Origin: JACQID01 sp035290885 | GTDB taxonomy: Archaea > Aenigmatarchaeota > Aenigmatarchaeia > GW2011-AR5 | Reading direction: 5' to 3' | Assembly (NCBI GenBank): GCA_035290885.1 | Contig: DATDTL010000018.1 | Span: forward strand, 1 to 21,435 | DNA: 21,435 nucleotides | Shown: piece after piece, positions 1-7,198 of the stretch | Position numbering within the stretch: the stretch's first letter is position 1 | Layout: each line of letters opens with the position of its first letter | Notes under the pieces: model-generated | Databases searched by the model: none | Told to the model about the DNA's origin: nothing | Seen by the model: only the letters and a program-made list of their open reading frames with translations | Program-made: the position numbers and the translations under genes

Positions 1-1119
1 GCCTTCCTTGTAAAGCATCTGCCTTCTGGAAAAATGGAGATAGATTCCGATTATAAAAATGAAGAGGAAGCTGAATATAAACGCCGGCTCGCTGAAGACG
101 TGCAAGAATATGCTTTGCAATGAATACACGCTTATCTCAAAAGCGTCGTAAAAAGCGAAATTTATCGATTGTAGAAGAACGATATCCTTCTGGAGTTCCG
201 CCAAACTCCGGATAACGGCATAAGACATTATCGCAACCGCCAAGAGGACGGAAATTGTGGCTGTAGGTAGTATGACCTTCCCCAGCGTTCCGTACTCAAA
301 ACCGTATAAATGGCGGTAATTCCACATGTTCTTGATGAGCCCGACGTACCACCGCTTTCTCTGGATGAGAACGTCGCCGAACTTTTCGGGAGCCATCGTG
401 TATACGACGGCCTTGGGGGCGTTCTCTATGGCGAGCTTCTTGCTTTGTATCCTTAGTGCAATTTCAAGGTCTTCGGTGATGTTGTTTTCTTCAAACAGCC
501 CGTGTTTCTCGAAAAATGATTTCCTATAGGCCGCAAACGCCCCGGGGGTCACGTATATCGCGTTCACGGTGGCGAAGGTTTTTCTCATGAAAACACCCAG
601 ATAATACTCTATCTGCTGCACCCTGCCGAGCAGCCCCTTGGGCCGGTATACTCCTATGGACGGGGTCACGGAAACGACCGTATCATTGTGGAAATGCGCC
701 ATCATTTTCCTTACGGCATCTGGCTCTGCTATGGTGTCGGCATCCATCGTTATTATTATTTCATTTTTGGCTTGCCCGATGCCGTAGTTCAGCGCTGCGC
801 CCTTGCCGCCCCTTTTTTTCGTGAAAACGGCTATTGGAAAGGACTTGGCTATCGCATACGTGGAATCGGTGCTGCCGTCGTCCACGACTATGACCTCCAG
901 TTTGCCCTTCGGATAATTTATCCCAATGGCGGATTTTATGGTTTTTGCGATGTCCTTCTCTTCGTTGTGCGCAGGAATGACAATGCTGACGCTCTTGTCT
1001 TCGGCTTCGGACGGGTTGTCTTTTTTCCTGTAATACGAAGCCATGCTAAGCGCGTAGAAAGCCGTTGTGAAAAGGCCTACATACGCCAGAATATATATCA
1101 ATAGAATATGAAGTTCCAT
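1..1119 (-). CDS. Family 2 membrane glycosyltransferase (3' end cut by window edge)
   Basis: An open frame starts at ATG 1119 and runs off the window at base 1, giving 373 residues with no stop. The protein looks like a processive or BcsA/HAS-type GT2 enzyme, which transfers a sugar from a nucleotide-sugar at the inner membrane face. Visible signatures: an N-terminal membrane segment (about 3-28), the nucleotide-binding DDGSTD at 80-85, DAD at 126-128 for metal and sugar-nucleotide binding, TED at 215-217 with the presumed catalytic Asp, and QRKRW at 253-257, the Q/RxxRW motif. Further membrane segments lie near 282-302 and 344-363. Product and acceptor cannot be told; surface polysaccharide or glycolipid synthesis is likely. 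It follows truD on the same strand after about 145 bp and has its own weak AT box, so it is probably a separate transcript. Confidence 0.9.
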   Translation of the reverse strand, partial: MELHILLIYILAYVGLFTTAFYALSMASYYRKKDNPSEAEDKSVSIVIPAHNEEKDIAKTIKSAIGINYPKGKLEVIVVDDGSTDSTYAIAKSFPIAVFTKKRGGKGAALNYGIGQAKNEIIITMDADTIAEPDAVRKMMAHFHNDTVVSVTPSIGVYRPKGLLGRVQQIEYYLGVFMRKTFATVNAIYVTPGAFAAYRKSFFEKHGLFEENNITEDLEIALRIQSKKLAIENAPKAVVYTMAPEKFGDVLIQRKRWYVGLIKNMWNYRHLYGFEYGTLGKVILPTATISVLLAVAIMSYAVIRSLAELQKDIVLLQSINFAFYDAFEISVYSLQSIFLHVFSEPAFIFSFLFIFIIGIYLHFSRRQMLYKEG

Positions 1120-1148
1120 GACAACACTGATTAAAGTATCAGACCCAC

Positions 1149-1158
1149 CTATTTAACC
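1149..1158 (-). promoter_or_regulatory. Possible TATA box for the glycosyltransferase
   Basis: On the minus strand the segment reads GGTTAAATAG, centred about 34 bp upstream of ATG 1119. That would give a leader of roughly 8 nt. It is weaker and slightly more distant than the other boxes in this window. Confidence 0.35.
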
Positions 1159-1264
1159 TTTACATGACGGCACAGCGAGTTTTTGAATGTAACGCGATGT
1201 TCACGCCATGCCGCGGCCCGAAGCGCTGTCGGCGACGAAGAAACCAACGGCATTGCCCGAAGTT

Positions 1265-2221
1265 TCAATCCTTCGCTCTGCGTATGAAATCCTCGCTCTT
1301 CGTTATCTCGCGCAGTATTGACGTGGCATAGGCGCCTTTGGGCAGCGTGAACTTGAGCGTCAACTTCTTGTTTGCATACGAATGCTCTATGTTCGGCTGG
1401 ACGAACAGGTCTCTTGGCCCTCCTCGAAAAGACATGGACAGTTCCCGTATCTTGAAATCCTGCTCCTGCACCCCTTCCTTCTTTCGCACGGCAGGCGGCA
1501 CGAAAGAATGGCCCGGAATGATGGCAGCCTTGCCCGAAGCAAGCTGCTCGTTGAACAGCAGGCTCTGGTATGCGTGGACAAAGAATTTAAGGCGCTTCTT
1601 GGGCACTTGCCTTAAGTCGGTGAATTGTGATTTGTACATGGCATTTATCTCCTTTAGCGCTTCTCCAAACTTTCGCTTTATTATAAGCCGGCCTATCTTG
1701 GGGTTCTTTCCGTCCGCGCCAAAGCGCTGGGGCCCGTAATAATTAGGAAAAACCTGAAGCTCCTCAAGTATCTTGGTCGGCTTTGCGTTGTGCAGCGTTA
1801 TGGTGAAGCGATTGCCAAAAAGGTCGCCGGGCGCTATCTCCTTGTCAGTGCGGCTGACTTTCTCAACGCTTACGGATTCGTCGCGGAACGTCTGCAAAAG
1901 CGGCTCGTAATCCGCAGGAAACGTCACGTATTGCGAGGTCACGGCAAACTTGTCCTTGAGCCCTGCATAGCCTATCCTCGCGGCCTTCAGATGCACAGCA
2001 AGCCTTTGCACGGCCTGCTCGGTTGTAAGGAGCTTCTTTCGCATGATTGCAAGGGTATATTTCCCGTCAATAGGCTGCACTTTGCCGCCGGCGATTCGGT
2101 ATTTTCTGAGGAATTTTGGCTCAATAATTTCTTCCACGACAAAATCTTCAGGGCTTTCCACCTGCCCGCCGGTGCCCGGGGATTCACCCAAGTAATGCCA
2201 GCTTTCCCGTGATTTCGTCAA
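1265..2221 (-). CDS. truD: tRNA pseudouridine(13) synthase TruD
   Basis: The 318-residue protein matches the TruD family, which isomerises U13 of tRNA (and other sites in archaea and eukaryotes) to pseudouridine. Visible signatures: the N-terminal PEDFVVEEI at 24-32, the catalytic segment GLKDKFA at 87-93 with the nucleophilic Asp at 90, NYYGPQRFG at 160-168 and YQSLLFNE at 218-225. It is shorter than E. coli TruD (about 349 aa) and most archaeal members, so the insertion (TRUD) domain after residue 175 is reduced. The start at 2221 lies 38 bp inside pth2. Conserved sequence begins within the first 20 residues, so the overlap looks real and implies translational coupling. It is the last gene of the phosphatidyltransferase-pth2-truD operon. 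Confidence 0.93.
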   Translation of the reverse strand: MTKSRESWHYLGESPGTGGQVESPEDFVVEEIIEPKFLRKYRIAGGKVQPIDGKYTLAIMRKKLLTTEQAVQRLAVHLKAARIGYAGLKDKFAVTSQYVTFPADYEPLLQTFRDESVSVEKVSRTDKEIAPGDLFGNRFTITLHNAKPTKILEELQVFPNYYGPQRFGADGKNPKIGRLIIKRKFGEALKEINAMYKSQFTDLRQVPKKRLKFFVHAYQSLLFNEQLASGKAAIIPGHSFVPPAVRKKEGVQEQDFKIRELSMSFRGGPRDLFVQPNIEHSYANKKLTLKFTLPKGAYATSILREITKSEDFIRRAKD

Positions 2222-2528
2222 TCTTATCCTCTCTTTCCGGGCCTATGCCAAGCGCAGTCACGGTGCCGGGCTCAAGCTGGGTCCTGCCGGCATCGACTAT
2301 CAGGGCGCACGGAATGCCGGCTTTCTTGCATTTGCGTTCCAATTCAAGGAGCTCGGCTTCACTCGCAACTTTAAGCACAATTTTTTTCTGGCATTCCTGC
2401 TCCCATGCGTCAAGCGTCTTTTTCGCGGCTTTTTTGGCAGAGGAGTAGGAAGCATGGGAAGATTGTGCAGCCAGCTTGCCCTTGCCCATCTTGAGGTCCG
2501 CCCTCACCACTATTACCTGCTTATACAT
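2184..2528 (-). CDS. pth2: Peptidyl-tRNA hydrolase, archaeal/eukaryotic type (Pth2)
   Basis: The 114-residue protein is full length for Pth2, which releases peptides from prematurely dissociated peptidyl-tRNA. It shows the family core: KMGKGKLAAQSSHA at 13-26 (basic residues and the conserved His 25), VDAGRTQLEPGT at 78-89 with the conserved Asp and Thr, and the terminal GP...IDEITGKLALL strand. The start ATG at 2528 overlaps the end of the upstream CDP-alcohol phosphatidyltransferase by 8 bp, and its own end overlaps truD. All three are probably one transcript from the promoter near 3127. The protein is cytoplasmic. No odd residues seen. Confidence 0.95.
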   Translation of the reverse strand: MYKQVIVVRADLKMGKGKLAAQSSHASYSSAKKAAKKTLDAWEQECQKKIVLKVASEAELLELERKCKKAGIPCALIVDAGRTQLEPGTVTALGIGPEREDKIDEITGKLALLG

Positions 2529-3102
2529 TCTTCAGCCCTGCCATTATCCTCTGCACGGCAGTGACGTTGGCCAGCACTGCCAGAATGATAATAATATACA
2601 TGAGGTATTCCGGATTAATAGCTGCCAGAAACGTCCCTGCTGCCAAAGCAACAAGCCGCTCCGGCCTCTCCACAAGGCCGCCCCCGATGCTCCTGCCGGT
2701 CTTTTCCGCGAATGCCGCCTTGGCGTAAGTTGTCATGGAAGCGCCGAAGAAGTAGATGAAAATCCACTGATATGCCGGAAGGGATATCAAAGGCAGCCCC
2801 GAAAGCAAAAGGCCGAAAGCTATTATCCCTTCTGCATACCTGTCAACCACGGTATCAAGATACGCGCCCTTTGGCCCGGCTTTTTTCGTGGCCCTTGCCA
2901 CTGCGCCGTCAACCATGTCAAGAACGCCCGTGATGAAGAGAGCCGTTCCGGCGTAGAGGAACTGTTGCATAACGAGAAAATATGCCGTGCCTATGGAGAA
3001 GATTATGGAAATCAGCGTCCATACGTTTGCCGGCAGGAACGAAAATGCAGGCCCTATGGCCTTTTCAAGAAAAGCAAATTTTTCCCTCTTGCCTGCCAGC
3101 AT
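2521..3102 (-). CDS. CDP-alcohol phosphatidyltransferase (archaeal phospholipid synthase)
   Basis: The 193-residue multi-pass membrane protein carries the complete CDP-alcohol phosphatidyltransferase motif D-x2-D-G-x2-A-R-x8-G-x3-D-x3-D (Asp 62, Asp 65, Gly 66, Arg 70, Gly 79, Asp 83, Asp 87). These enzymes displace CMP from a CDP-lipid using an alcohol or phospho-alcohol. In archaea the likely lipid substrate is CDP-archaeol, and the size and sequence are like archaetidylinositol phosphate synthases. Acceptor identity (inositol phosphate, glycerol phosphate or serine) is inferred only weakly. Start ATG 3102 sits about 25 bp from an AT box shared with the divergent gene at 3152. It is the first gene of a three-gene operon, and carS, which makes the CDP-archaeol substrate, lies nearby. 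Confidence 0.9.
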   Translation of the reverse strand: MLAGKREKFAFLEKAIGPAFSFLPANVWTLISIIFSIGTAYFLVMQQFLYAGTALFITGVLDMVDGAVARATKKAGPKGAYLDTVVDRYAEGIIAFGLLLSGLPLISLPAYQWIFIYFFGASMTTYAKAAFAEKTGRSIGGGLVERPERLVALAAGTFLAAINPEYLMYIIIILAVLANVTAVQRIMAGLKNV

Positions 3103-3122
3103 AAGCCTAAATATCGCAGAAC

Positions 3123-3131
3123 CTTTTTAAG
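3123..3131. promoter_or_regulatory. Shared bidirectional TATA-like box
   Basis: The single AT-rich box CTTTTTAAG (CTTAAAAAG on the other strand) is centred about 25 bp from ATG 3102 on the minus strand and about 25 bp from ATG 3152 on the plus strand. Both divergent genes would be leaderless from this one element. No other TATA-like sequence lies between the two starts. Confidence 0.6.
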
Positions 3132-3151
3132 TTCGCGGGCGAATTAACCCA

Positions 3152-3637
3152 ATGGAAGAGCTGGCGTTATCGTTGCTTCATCAATTCGGGTACATAGGGC
3201 TCTTTGTCATCTCGGCCGTGTCCAGCGCCACGATTTTCCTGCCGCTTCCCGGCTATCTGATCATTCCTGTTGCCGCAACCACGCTTAACCCGTTTCTGGT
3301 CGGCATCGTGGCAGGCGCCGGCTCGGCGGCAGGGGAAATGACAAGCTATCTCCTTGGCCTTGGCGGCAGGAAGCTGTCAGGCAAGGCAAAAAAAGATGCG
3401 GATGCGTGGTTTGAAAGGCTAAAGGAATTGTTCTCCAAGTACAATGGCTTTGCGATCATATTCGCATTCTCGGCGCTGCCCCTGCCCTTTGACGCCATGG
3501 GGCTGTTCTGCGGCGCGATAAAATACGACGCAAAGAAATTCTTCCTTGCCACGCTTTCCGGGAAAATCATCCGCTATCTGGCACTGGCTTACGCGGTAGT
3601 CTTTGGCATAGACGCCATAACCGGACTTCTGCATTAA
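3152..3637 (+). CDS. VTT/SNARE-associated (DedA-like) membrane protein
   Basis: The 161-residue protein is hydrophobic throughout and has the DedA/VTT layout. It has a re-entrant N-terminal region around residues 27-50, a G-rich turn and acidic residue in AGAGSAAGEMTSYLLG at 55-70, and a second half-site, FSALPLPFDAMG, in the middle. It ends with GKIIRYLALAY and a final hydrophobic helix. Members help move lipids across membranes; bacterial relatives act on undecaprenyl phosphate and phosphatidylethanolamine. The archaeal substrate is unknown. Its place beside phospholipid genes fits a lipid role. It is close to YqaA-type short members in length. It is transcribed divergently from the phosphatidyltransferase operon using the shared AT box. 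Confidence 0.82.
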   Translation: MEELALSLLHQFGYIGLFVISAVSSATIFLPLPGYLIIPVAATTLNPFLVGIVAGAGSAAGEMTSYLLGLGGRKLSGKAKKDADAWFERLKELFSKYNGFAIIFAFSALPLPFDAMGLFCGAIKYDAKKFFLATLSGKIIRYLALAYAVVFGIDAITGLLH

Positions 3638-3915
3638 TTGGTCCCCCGCCCATTGATGCATCAAACAGATGATTCTGCTATTATCCGCTTCGGCAAATTA
3701 AAACTTAAATAATTTGTTCTTACATGGTTATGTTTATCAATGAACCCCATCGTTCTTCATATGAAGGACAGTCGGAATTAATTCTTTCGCTTCCCCGTTA
3801 ACTGACTGACGGCAAATAGACGTTTTTACAAATCCGTTGAACTTCCTGCCGGTTGAAATTTTCCTGTTGTTGTATTTGAATTTGTAAAGGGAAACGAATA
3901 AATTGCAGCCTGTTA

Positions 3916-4428
3916 TTACCACGGCACTTCCTTGAGCTTCAGGTAATGGCCGATCTTGTTCGCGGACAGATGAACTATCGGCGTCATTATTATCAGGGCG
4001 GCGTACACGGAAACATCCAGCGCCTGCAACGGCGCGCTGAGGAGCAGGGCCATTGTGAGGAAGTCAAGCTGGTCAAGCAACGGAGCCGAGCCGCCGCGCG
4101 GTATTCCAAGACGCCTCTTGATAAACGCGCCTACTATGTCGCCGAATATCGCGCCAAAGCTCAATACGAACGCAAGGCCTGTGGTCATGACCACGAAATT
4201 GCTTGGCATGTACGGCTGGGCAAATACCTGAAGCGTGCCGGCAAGCGTGCCGAAGGCTATGCCTGTGACCGAGCCTTCAAGAGTCTTGCCATCGCCAAGG
4301 AGGCGGTTGCCCATGAAATTGCGCCCGAAATCCAGAGGATGCTTGCCTTTTGCGATGACAGGGAACGCATTTGCCGAGTAAGCCGGAAGAATGAACCACA
4401 GGGACTGCACTAAAAGGGGCAAGACCAT
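3916..4428 (-). CDS. carS: CDP-archaeol synthase (CarS)
   Basis: The 170-residue integral membrane protein matches CarS (DUF46), which makes CDP-archaeol from CTP and the unsaturated archaetidic acid precursor, the activated intermediate for all archaeal phospholipids. Signatures: LLGDGKTLEG at 43-52 and the catalytic stretch GDIVGAFIKRR (96-106) followed by LLDQLDF (117-123). Four to five hydrophobic helices fit the family. Start ATG 4428 has an AT box (CAATTAAAGC on the minus strand) 25 bp upstream, so it should be leaderless. The nearby CDP-alcohol phosphatidyltransferase would use its product. It is transcribed divergently from the surface-protein cluster that begins at 4555. Confidence 0.95.
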   Translation of the reverse strand: MVLPLLVQSLWFILPAYSANAFPVIAKGKHPLDFGRNFMGNRLLGDGKTLEGSVTGIAFGTLAGTLQVFAQPYMPSNFVVMTTGLAFVLSFGAIFGDIVGAFIKRRLGIPRGGSAPLLDQLDFLTMALLLSAPLQALDVSVYAALIIMTPIVHLSANKIGHYLKLKEVPW

Positions 4429-4448
4429 CGTTTTTTTTATCCTGCAAA

Positions 4449-4458
4449 GCTTTAATTG
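4449..4458 (-). promoter_or_regulatory. TATA-like box for carS
   Basis: The minus-strand sequence CAATTAAAGC is centred 25 bp upstream of ATG 4428, the spacing expected for a leaderless archaeal transcript. Confidence 0.45.
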
Positions 4459-4554
4459 TTGCGGCGGGAAATAATGTTACCCTCAACCTTGAGCATAGCG
4501 CGATGTTCAAGAACAGAAAATTAATGGTATCAAAATAATTGCTGCGAGGAACGT

Positions 4555-4659
4555 ATGGAAGAGGTAATGGGGCCGGATATCGTCATAAAAGTCGTGGTCA
4601 TAATAGGGGTTCTTGCGTTTTTGCTTGTGGTGGCCAACATGCTTATTGAAGCTATATGA
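4555..4659 (+). CDS. 34-aa single-pass membrane micro-protein, first gene of surface cluster
   Basis: ATG 4555 opens a 34-codon frame encoding a short acidic N-terminus (MEEVMGPD) and one hydrophobic helix over about residues 9-28, with no cysteine. GAGGA at 4545-4549, 5 nt upstream, is a plausible Shine-Dalgarno site. The stop lies 9 bp before the next start, and a similar micro-protein follows, so it looks like a true gene rather than chance. I recognise no family. The pairing of two micro-proteins before large anchored proteins is repeated at 6933-7198. It could be a minor pilin-like subunit or an assembly helper; that is inference. Confidence 0.6.
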   Translation: MEEVMGPDIVIKVVVIIGVLAFLLVVANMLIEAI

Positions 4660-4668
4660 GTGGTGCAT

Positions 4669-4815
4669 ATGAAAGGGCAGACGTTCAATATTATATCAAC
4701 GATGGTTCTCATGCTTGTAGTTGCAGGACTCGCATTCATGTTATTTAGCATATACGTGGCTAAAGGCTCCACACCTCTTGTCGGAATCCTAACGCGTACT
4801 ATAGTGTCCGTATAG
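4669..4815 (+). CDS. 48-aa MKGQ-type membrane micro-protein
   Basis: ATG 4669 encodes 48 residues: an MKGQ N-terminus, a hydrophobic stretch at about 8-29 and a short polar tail, with no cysteine. MKGQ followed directly by a hydrophobic helix resembles archaeal class III (prepilin) signals, which are cut after the Gly by a PibD/FlaK-like peptidase. The usual Glu at +5 is absent, so processing is uncertain. A GGTG lies just upstream of the start. It sits 9 bp after the 34-aa gene and 9 bp before the 303-aa gene, in the same operon. No family recognised. Confidence 0.65.
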   Translation: MKGQTFNIISTMVLMLVVAGLAFMLFSIYVAKGSTPLVGILTRTIVSV

Positions 4816-4824
4816 AGTGTAACT

Positions 4825-5736
4825 ATGCCGATGGACATATCTAATACCGTCCTGATGGGAGTCATAATAGGCATGATATTGGTCGTCGTCACCATGATGT
4901 TCCCGGAGAGCGCGCAGGCCGCCTTCGGGAAGAGCGCAGGGCAGGGCGACGTGGTTGTGACGCTTTTTTCCTCGCCTGACATCGCTTCGCAATTTCTCGG
5001 ATCCGCTTACCAGTATGCCGCGTCCGTCGCAGTCAACGGAAAATACGTGGGCAGTTTCCACGGCAATACCGTAAGTAGCGTGGACATCGTGCCTGTCATG
5101 CTGTATAAAGGCGAAGGCGTGAAAGCGAAAACGAAAACCGGCACGTATTTCACGGTGGACAGCAAAAAACCCGAGTTCTCCGACGCATTTTCCGCCACCA
5201 TAATCTCTACTCAGACTCCGGCCTGCTATCTTGACGCGAAATCCTACGAAGGCACGATGAAGGCCGGAGAGGAGATGGTGCTGCACGACCTTGGCGAGTT
5301 TAGGATCCGCCTCGACTCGGTCAGCAGAAATTTCATTGACGCTGCGATAAGCAAGCTGCCGTTTGTGGACAAGGGAGCGTGCAGCGCGCTATTCATTGCA
5401 AGCTGTGACAAGGATCTCAGGCGCAAGAGCCTTGAAAAATGCGAGCCGGGCGGCACCGCCGAAAAGTGCACGTCCGATCTTTCCCTGTGCGGCGGCACGC
5501 TCACGATAAGCGTGGACGACGTTGATTGCTCCGGCGAAGCCGCTGTAAAAATAACAACAGAAGGCGGCACTGCGCATGACCTTAAGGACACTATGTATCT
5601 CTCCTTCTGGGAAAAGAAGCTTGCCCCGTCCTGCGTGGACGAGTCAAAAAACTATAACGAGCTCAAGCAGTGCGCCGGCAGCTTTCTTGGGGAAAGCGAA
5701 ATTAAGATAGATTTGCCAAGGTGCTCCAATGCCTGA
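4825..5736 (+). CDS. Anchored Cys-rich extracytoplasmic protein, 303 aa, unknown family
   Basis: The 303-residue protein has one N-terminal hydrophobic segment (about 8-26) and then a polar domain with ten cysteines, nine of them in the last 130 residues. An even number of cysteines outside a membrane anchor fits a disulfide-bonded extracytoplasmic domain. The N-terminus MPMDISNTV lacks the MKG motif of several neighbours. I recognise no family or catalytic motif. It is preceded by two micro-proteins and overlaps the next gene by 8 bp, so it is co-translated with that gene. An envelope structural role is inferred from context only. Confidence 0.8.
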   Translation: MPMDISNTVLMGVIIGMILVVVTMMFPESAQAAFGKSAGQGDVVVTLFSSPDIASQFLGSAYQYAASVAVNGKYVGSFHGNTVSSVDIVPVMLYKGEGVKAKTKTGTYFTVDSKKPEFSDAFSATIISTQTPACYLDAKSYEGTMKAGEEMVLHDLGEFRIRLDSVSRNFIDAAISKLPFVDKGACSALFIASCDKDLRRKSLEKCEPGGTAEKCTSDLSLCGGTLTISVDDVDCSGEAAVKITTEGGTAHDLKDTMYLSFWEKKLAPSCVDESKNYNELKQCAGSFLGESEIKIDLPRCSNA

Positions 5737-6943
5737 TACCGATATAATAAAGGAGGCCGTCATGGTAATCTTCCTGTTGATAGTCATGCTGTCGGTCGTA
5801 AACCAGATAACCACCAAAGCATATGCAAACACCGACGCGGGCATAAAATCCTTTGAGCCCGGGCTGCTCCAGATAAACGCGCAGCATCCGCAGTTTGAAT
5901 GCCGGATAAGCGCCGAGGGATATGGCTATAAAATAACGCTTCCTGGCATGACGTTCTATTCGCCAAAAGGCGAAGACCTGACATTCATGATTGCGGCTGA
6001 TATTGAAGGCAGCCTCACTATACTTGGCCAGAACCCGGATTGGAACACCAACCGCATCATAGAATATCTGCACGATTCCCCGGAGACCGGCCACGCCGTC
6101 CTTTATGCGGAAACGGGCTTTGCCCAAATAGGGCCGACTGGCCCGCATCCAAACGAGTACGTCAAACTTTCCGTCTGGGCAGCCTCGAGATGCGTCAAGA
6201 ATGAAATAAAAGCCGGCAATACAGTGCCAATCGGATACGACGGGCTGCTGGCCAAATGCCCAGGAAGCTATATCGCTGCCACCACAACTACCGGAACGAT
6301 CGGCGACTGCACGCCGGCAGTGATGACAACCGGCAGGATATTGCTCGTCAAGACCGATCCTGGAGACAGGCCGATAGAACTGTACGAATACAGGCTGACG
6401 AATCAAGGCGCAGACGAGTTCAATCAGCCAAAGTGCGTGGTAAAAGCCACGAACGAAGAAGGTGCGCTACAACCCGATCGAACCGGCACATGGTATGTGG
6501 AACCGGGAGGCATGGTAAAAAAATCAATAGGGCAGGACATGTGCTCCGGCATCATGGCATCCTGCGGAGCAGGCGAGGATTACGCGACTTATGCATCAAA
6601 CTTCTTAGGCAAGACCGTCATCATGCCGCTACTCAAGACGCCTACTGACGCGGATTCGCCCTTGCAAAAATATACGACCGATCCGAAGGCGAGCGCCGAC
6701 AGGCTTCCAGGCGAAGAGACGATAGGCGGCGCTGCGTTCGTTGGCGAGGGCAACGACAAATGCGACAACGGAAGCTGCGAGCTGCTTTCCGAGGCAGGCG
6801 GAAAGCATATATGGCAGCCGGCGTATGAATTACTGTGCGATTCCGGCGGATACTGGAATGCCTGCATCCGTGACGGGGATAAGATAATTATAGGAGGCAC
6901 CGGCTACACCTGCAAAGAGGGTTCGTGGGATCATGTCGTTTAA
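5729..6943 (+). CDS. Anchored Cys-rich extracytoplasmic protein, 404 aa, unknown family
   Basis: This 404-residue protein has a hydrophobic N-terminal segment (about 10-25) and a large polar domain with twelve cysteines, seven of them in the C-terminal 140 residues (CxxxxC and C...W...C spacings). A TTTT run and Pro/Gly-rich stretches suggest extended linkers. The start chosen, ATG 5729, overlaps the upstream stop by 8 bp and has AGGTG 5 nt before it. An in-frame ATG at 5762 has a perfect GGAGG 5 nt upstream and would give a protein beginning MVIFLLIVML, still with the anchor. Either could be used. It overlaps the following micro-gene by 11 bp. No known family recognised. Confidence 0.8.
   Translation: MPDTDIIKEAVMVIFLLIVMLSVVNQITTKAYANTDAGIKSFEPGLLQINAQHPQFECRISAEGYGYKITLPGMTFYSPKGEDLTFMIAADIEGSLTILGQNPDWNTNRIIEYLHDSPETGHAVLYAETGFAQIGPTGPHPNEYVKLSVWAASRCVKNEIKAGNTVPIGYDGLLAKCPGSYIAATTTTGTIGDCTPAVMTTGRILLVKTDPGDRPIELYEYRLTNQGADEFNQPKCVVKATNEEGALQPDRTGTWYVEPGGMVKKSIGQDMCSGIMASCGAGEDYATYASNFLGKTVIMPLLKTPTDADSPLQKYTTDPKASADRLPGEETIGGAAFVGEGNDKCDNGSCELLSEAGGKHIWQPAYELLCDSGGYWNACIRDGDKIIIGGTGYTCKEGSWDHVV
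5752..5756 (+). promoter_or_regulatory. GGAGG Shine-Dalgarno before alternative start 5762
   Basis: A consensus GGAGG is placed 5 nt before the in-frame ATG 5762, inside the reading frame that opens at 5729. It is the strongest ribosome-binding site in the cluster and makes the true start of the 404-aa protein uncertain. Confidence 0.5.
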
Positions 6944-7070
6944 TCTGGCGGATATCGGATTTGAGCCTCTGAAAATGCTCATATACATTGCCATAGCTCT
7001 GGCCATTTTCATGCTGGCATCGTCAAACTCGCAGCATATACTTGGAAGCCTCTTTGCATGGCTGAGATGA
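6933..7070 (+). CDS. 45-aa single-pass membrane micro-protein
   Basis: ATG 6933 opens a 45-codon frame overlapping the end of the 404-aa gene by 11 bp. The protein has a polar N-terminus (MSFNLADIGFEPLK), a hydrophobic helix at about 15-30 and a short C-terminal tail; there is no cysteine. Overlap with its neighbours and absence of any other use for the interval support a real gene. With the next 40-aa gene it forms a second micro-protein pair, mirroring 4555-4815. No family recognised. Confidence 0.6.
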   Translation: MSFNLADIGFEPLKMLIYIAIALAIFMLASSNSQHILGSLFAWLR

Positions 7071-7075
7071 CATGA

Positions 7076-7198
7076 ATGAAGCCCATAGACGTCAGCGTTG
7101 AGATGATACTCATGGTCGTGATAATAGCCGCCCTGATGCTTTTCATCGCGACAAACGTCACGGGAATATCAAACGCGCTGCAGGTGTATCTTGGATGA
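7076..7198 (+). CDS. 40-aa single-pass membrane micro-protein
   Basis: ATG 7076 encodes 40 residues, MKPIDVSVEM then a hydrophobic helix at about 11-25 and a short polar tail, without cysteine. Its stop overlaps the start of the next gene in an ATGA arrangement (7195-7198), a classic sign of translational coupling. ATG 7072, 4 nt upstream, is in another frame that ends after nine codons, so it is not the start. It is probably an envelope component working with the downstream 437-aa protein; function unknown. Confidence 0.65.
   Translation: MKPIDVSVEMILMVVIIAALMLFIATNVTGISNALQVYLG

Noticed and set aside
688..1104. Plus-strand frame of 138 codons
   Set aside because: It lies opposite the glycosyltransferase, whose motifs are clear on the minus strand, and has no recognisable features.
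1338..2212. Plus-strand frames of 133 and 140 codons opposite truD
   Set aside because: They are antisense shadows of a well supported truD gene.
3737..3922. Minus-strand 61-aa frame with GTG start overlapping the carS stop by 7 bp
   Set aside because: No motif, no hydrophobic segment, no SD site and a weak start. It could be a remnant, but the sequence does not support a gene. Otherwise 3638-3915 holds nothing I can identify.
1191..4510. Shared 11-mer CGCGATGTTCA near 1192 and 4499
   Set aside because: Only two copies, with no matching context, flanking similarity or gene-relative placement; probably chance.
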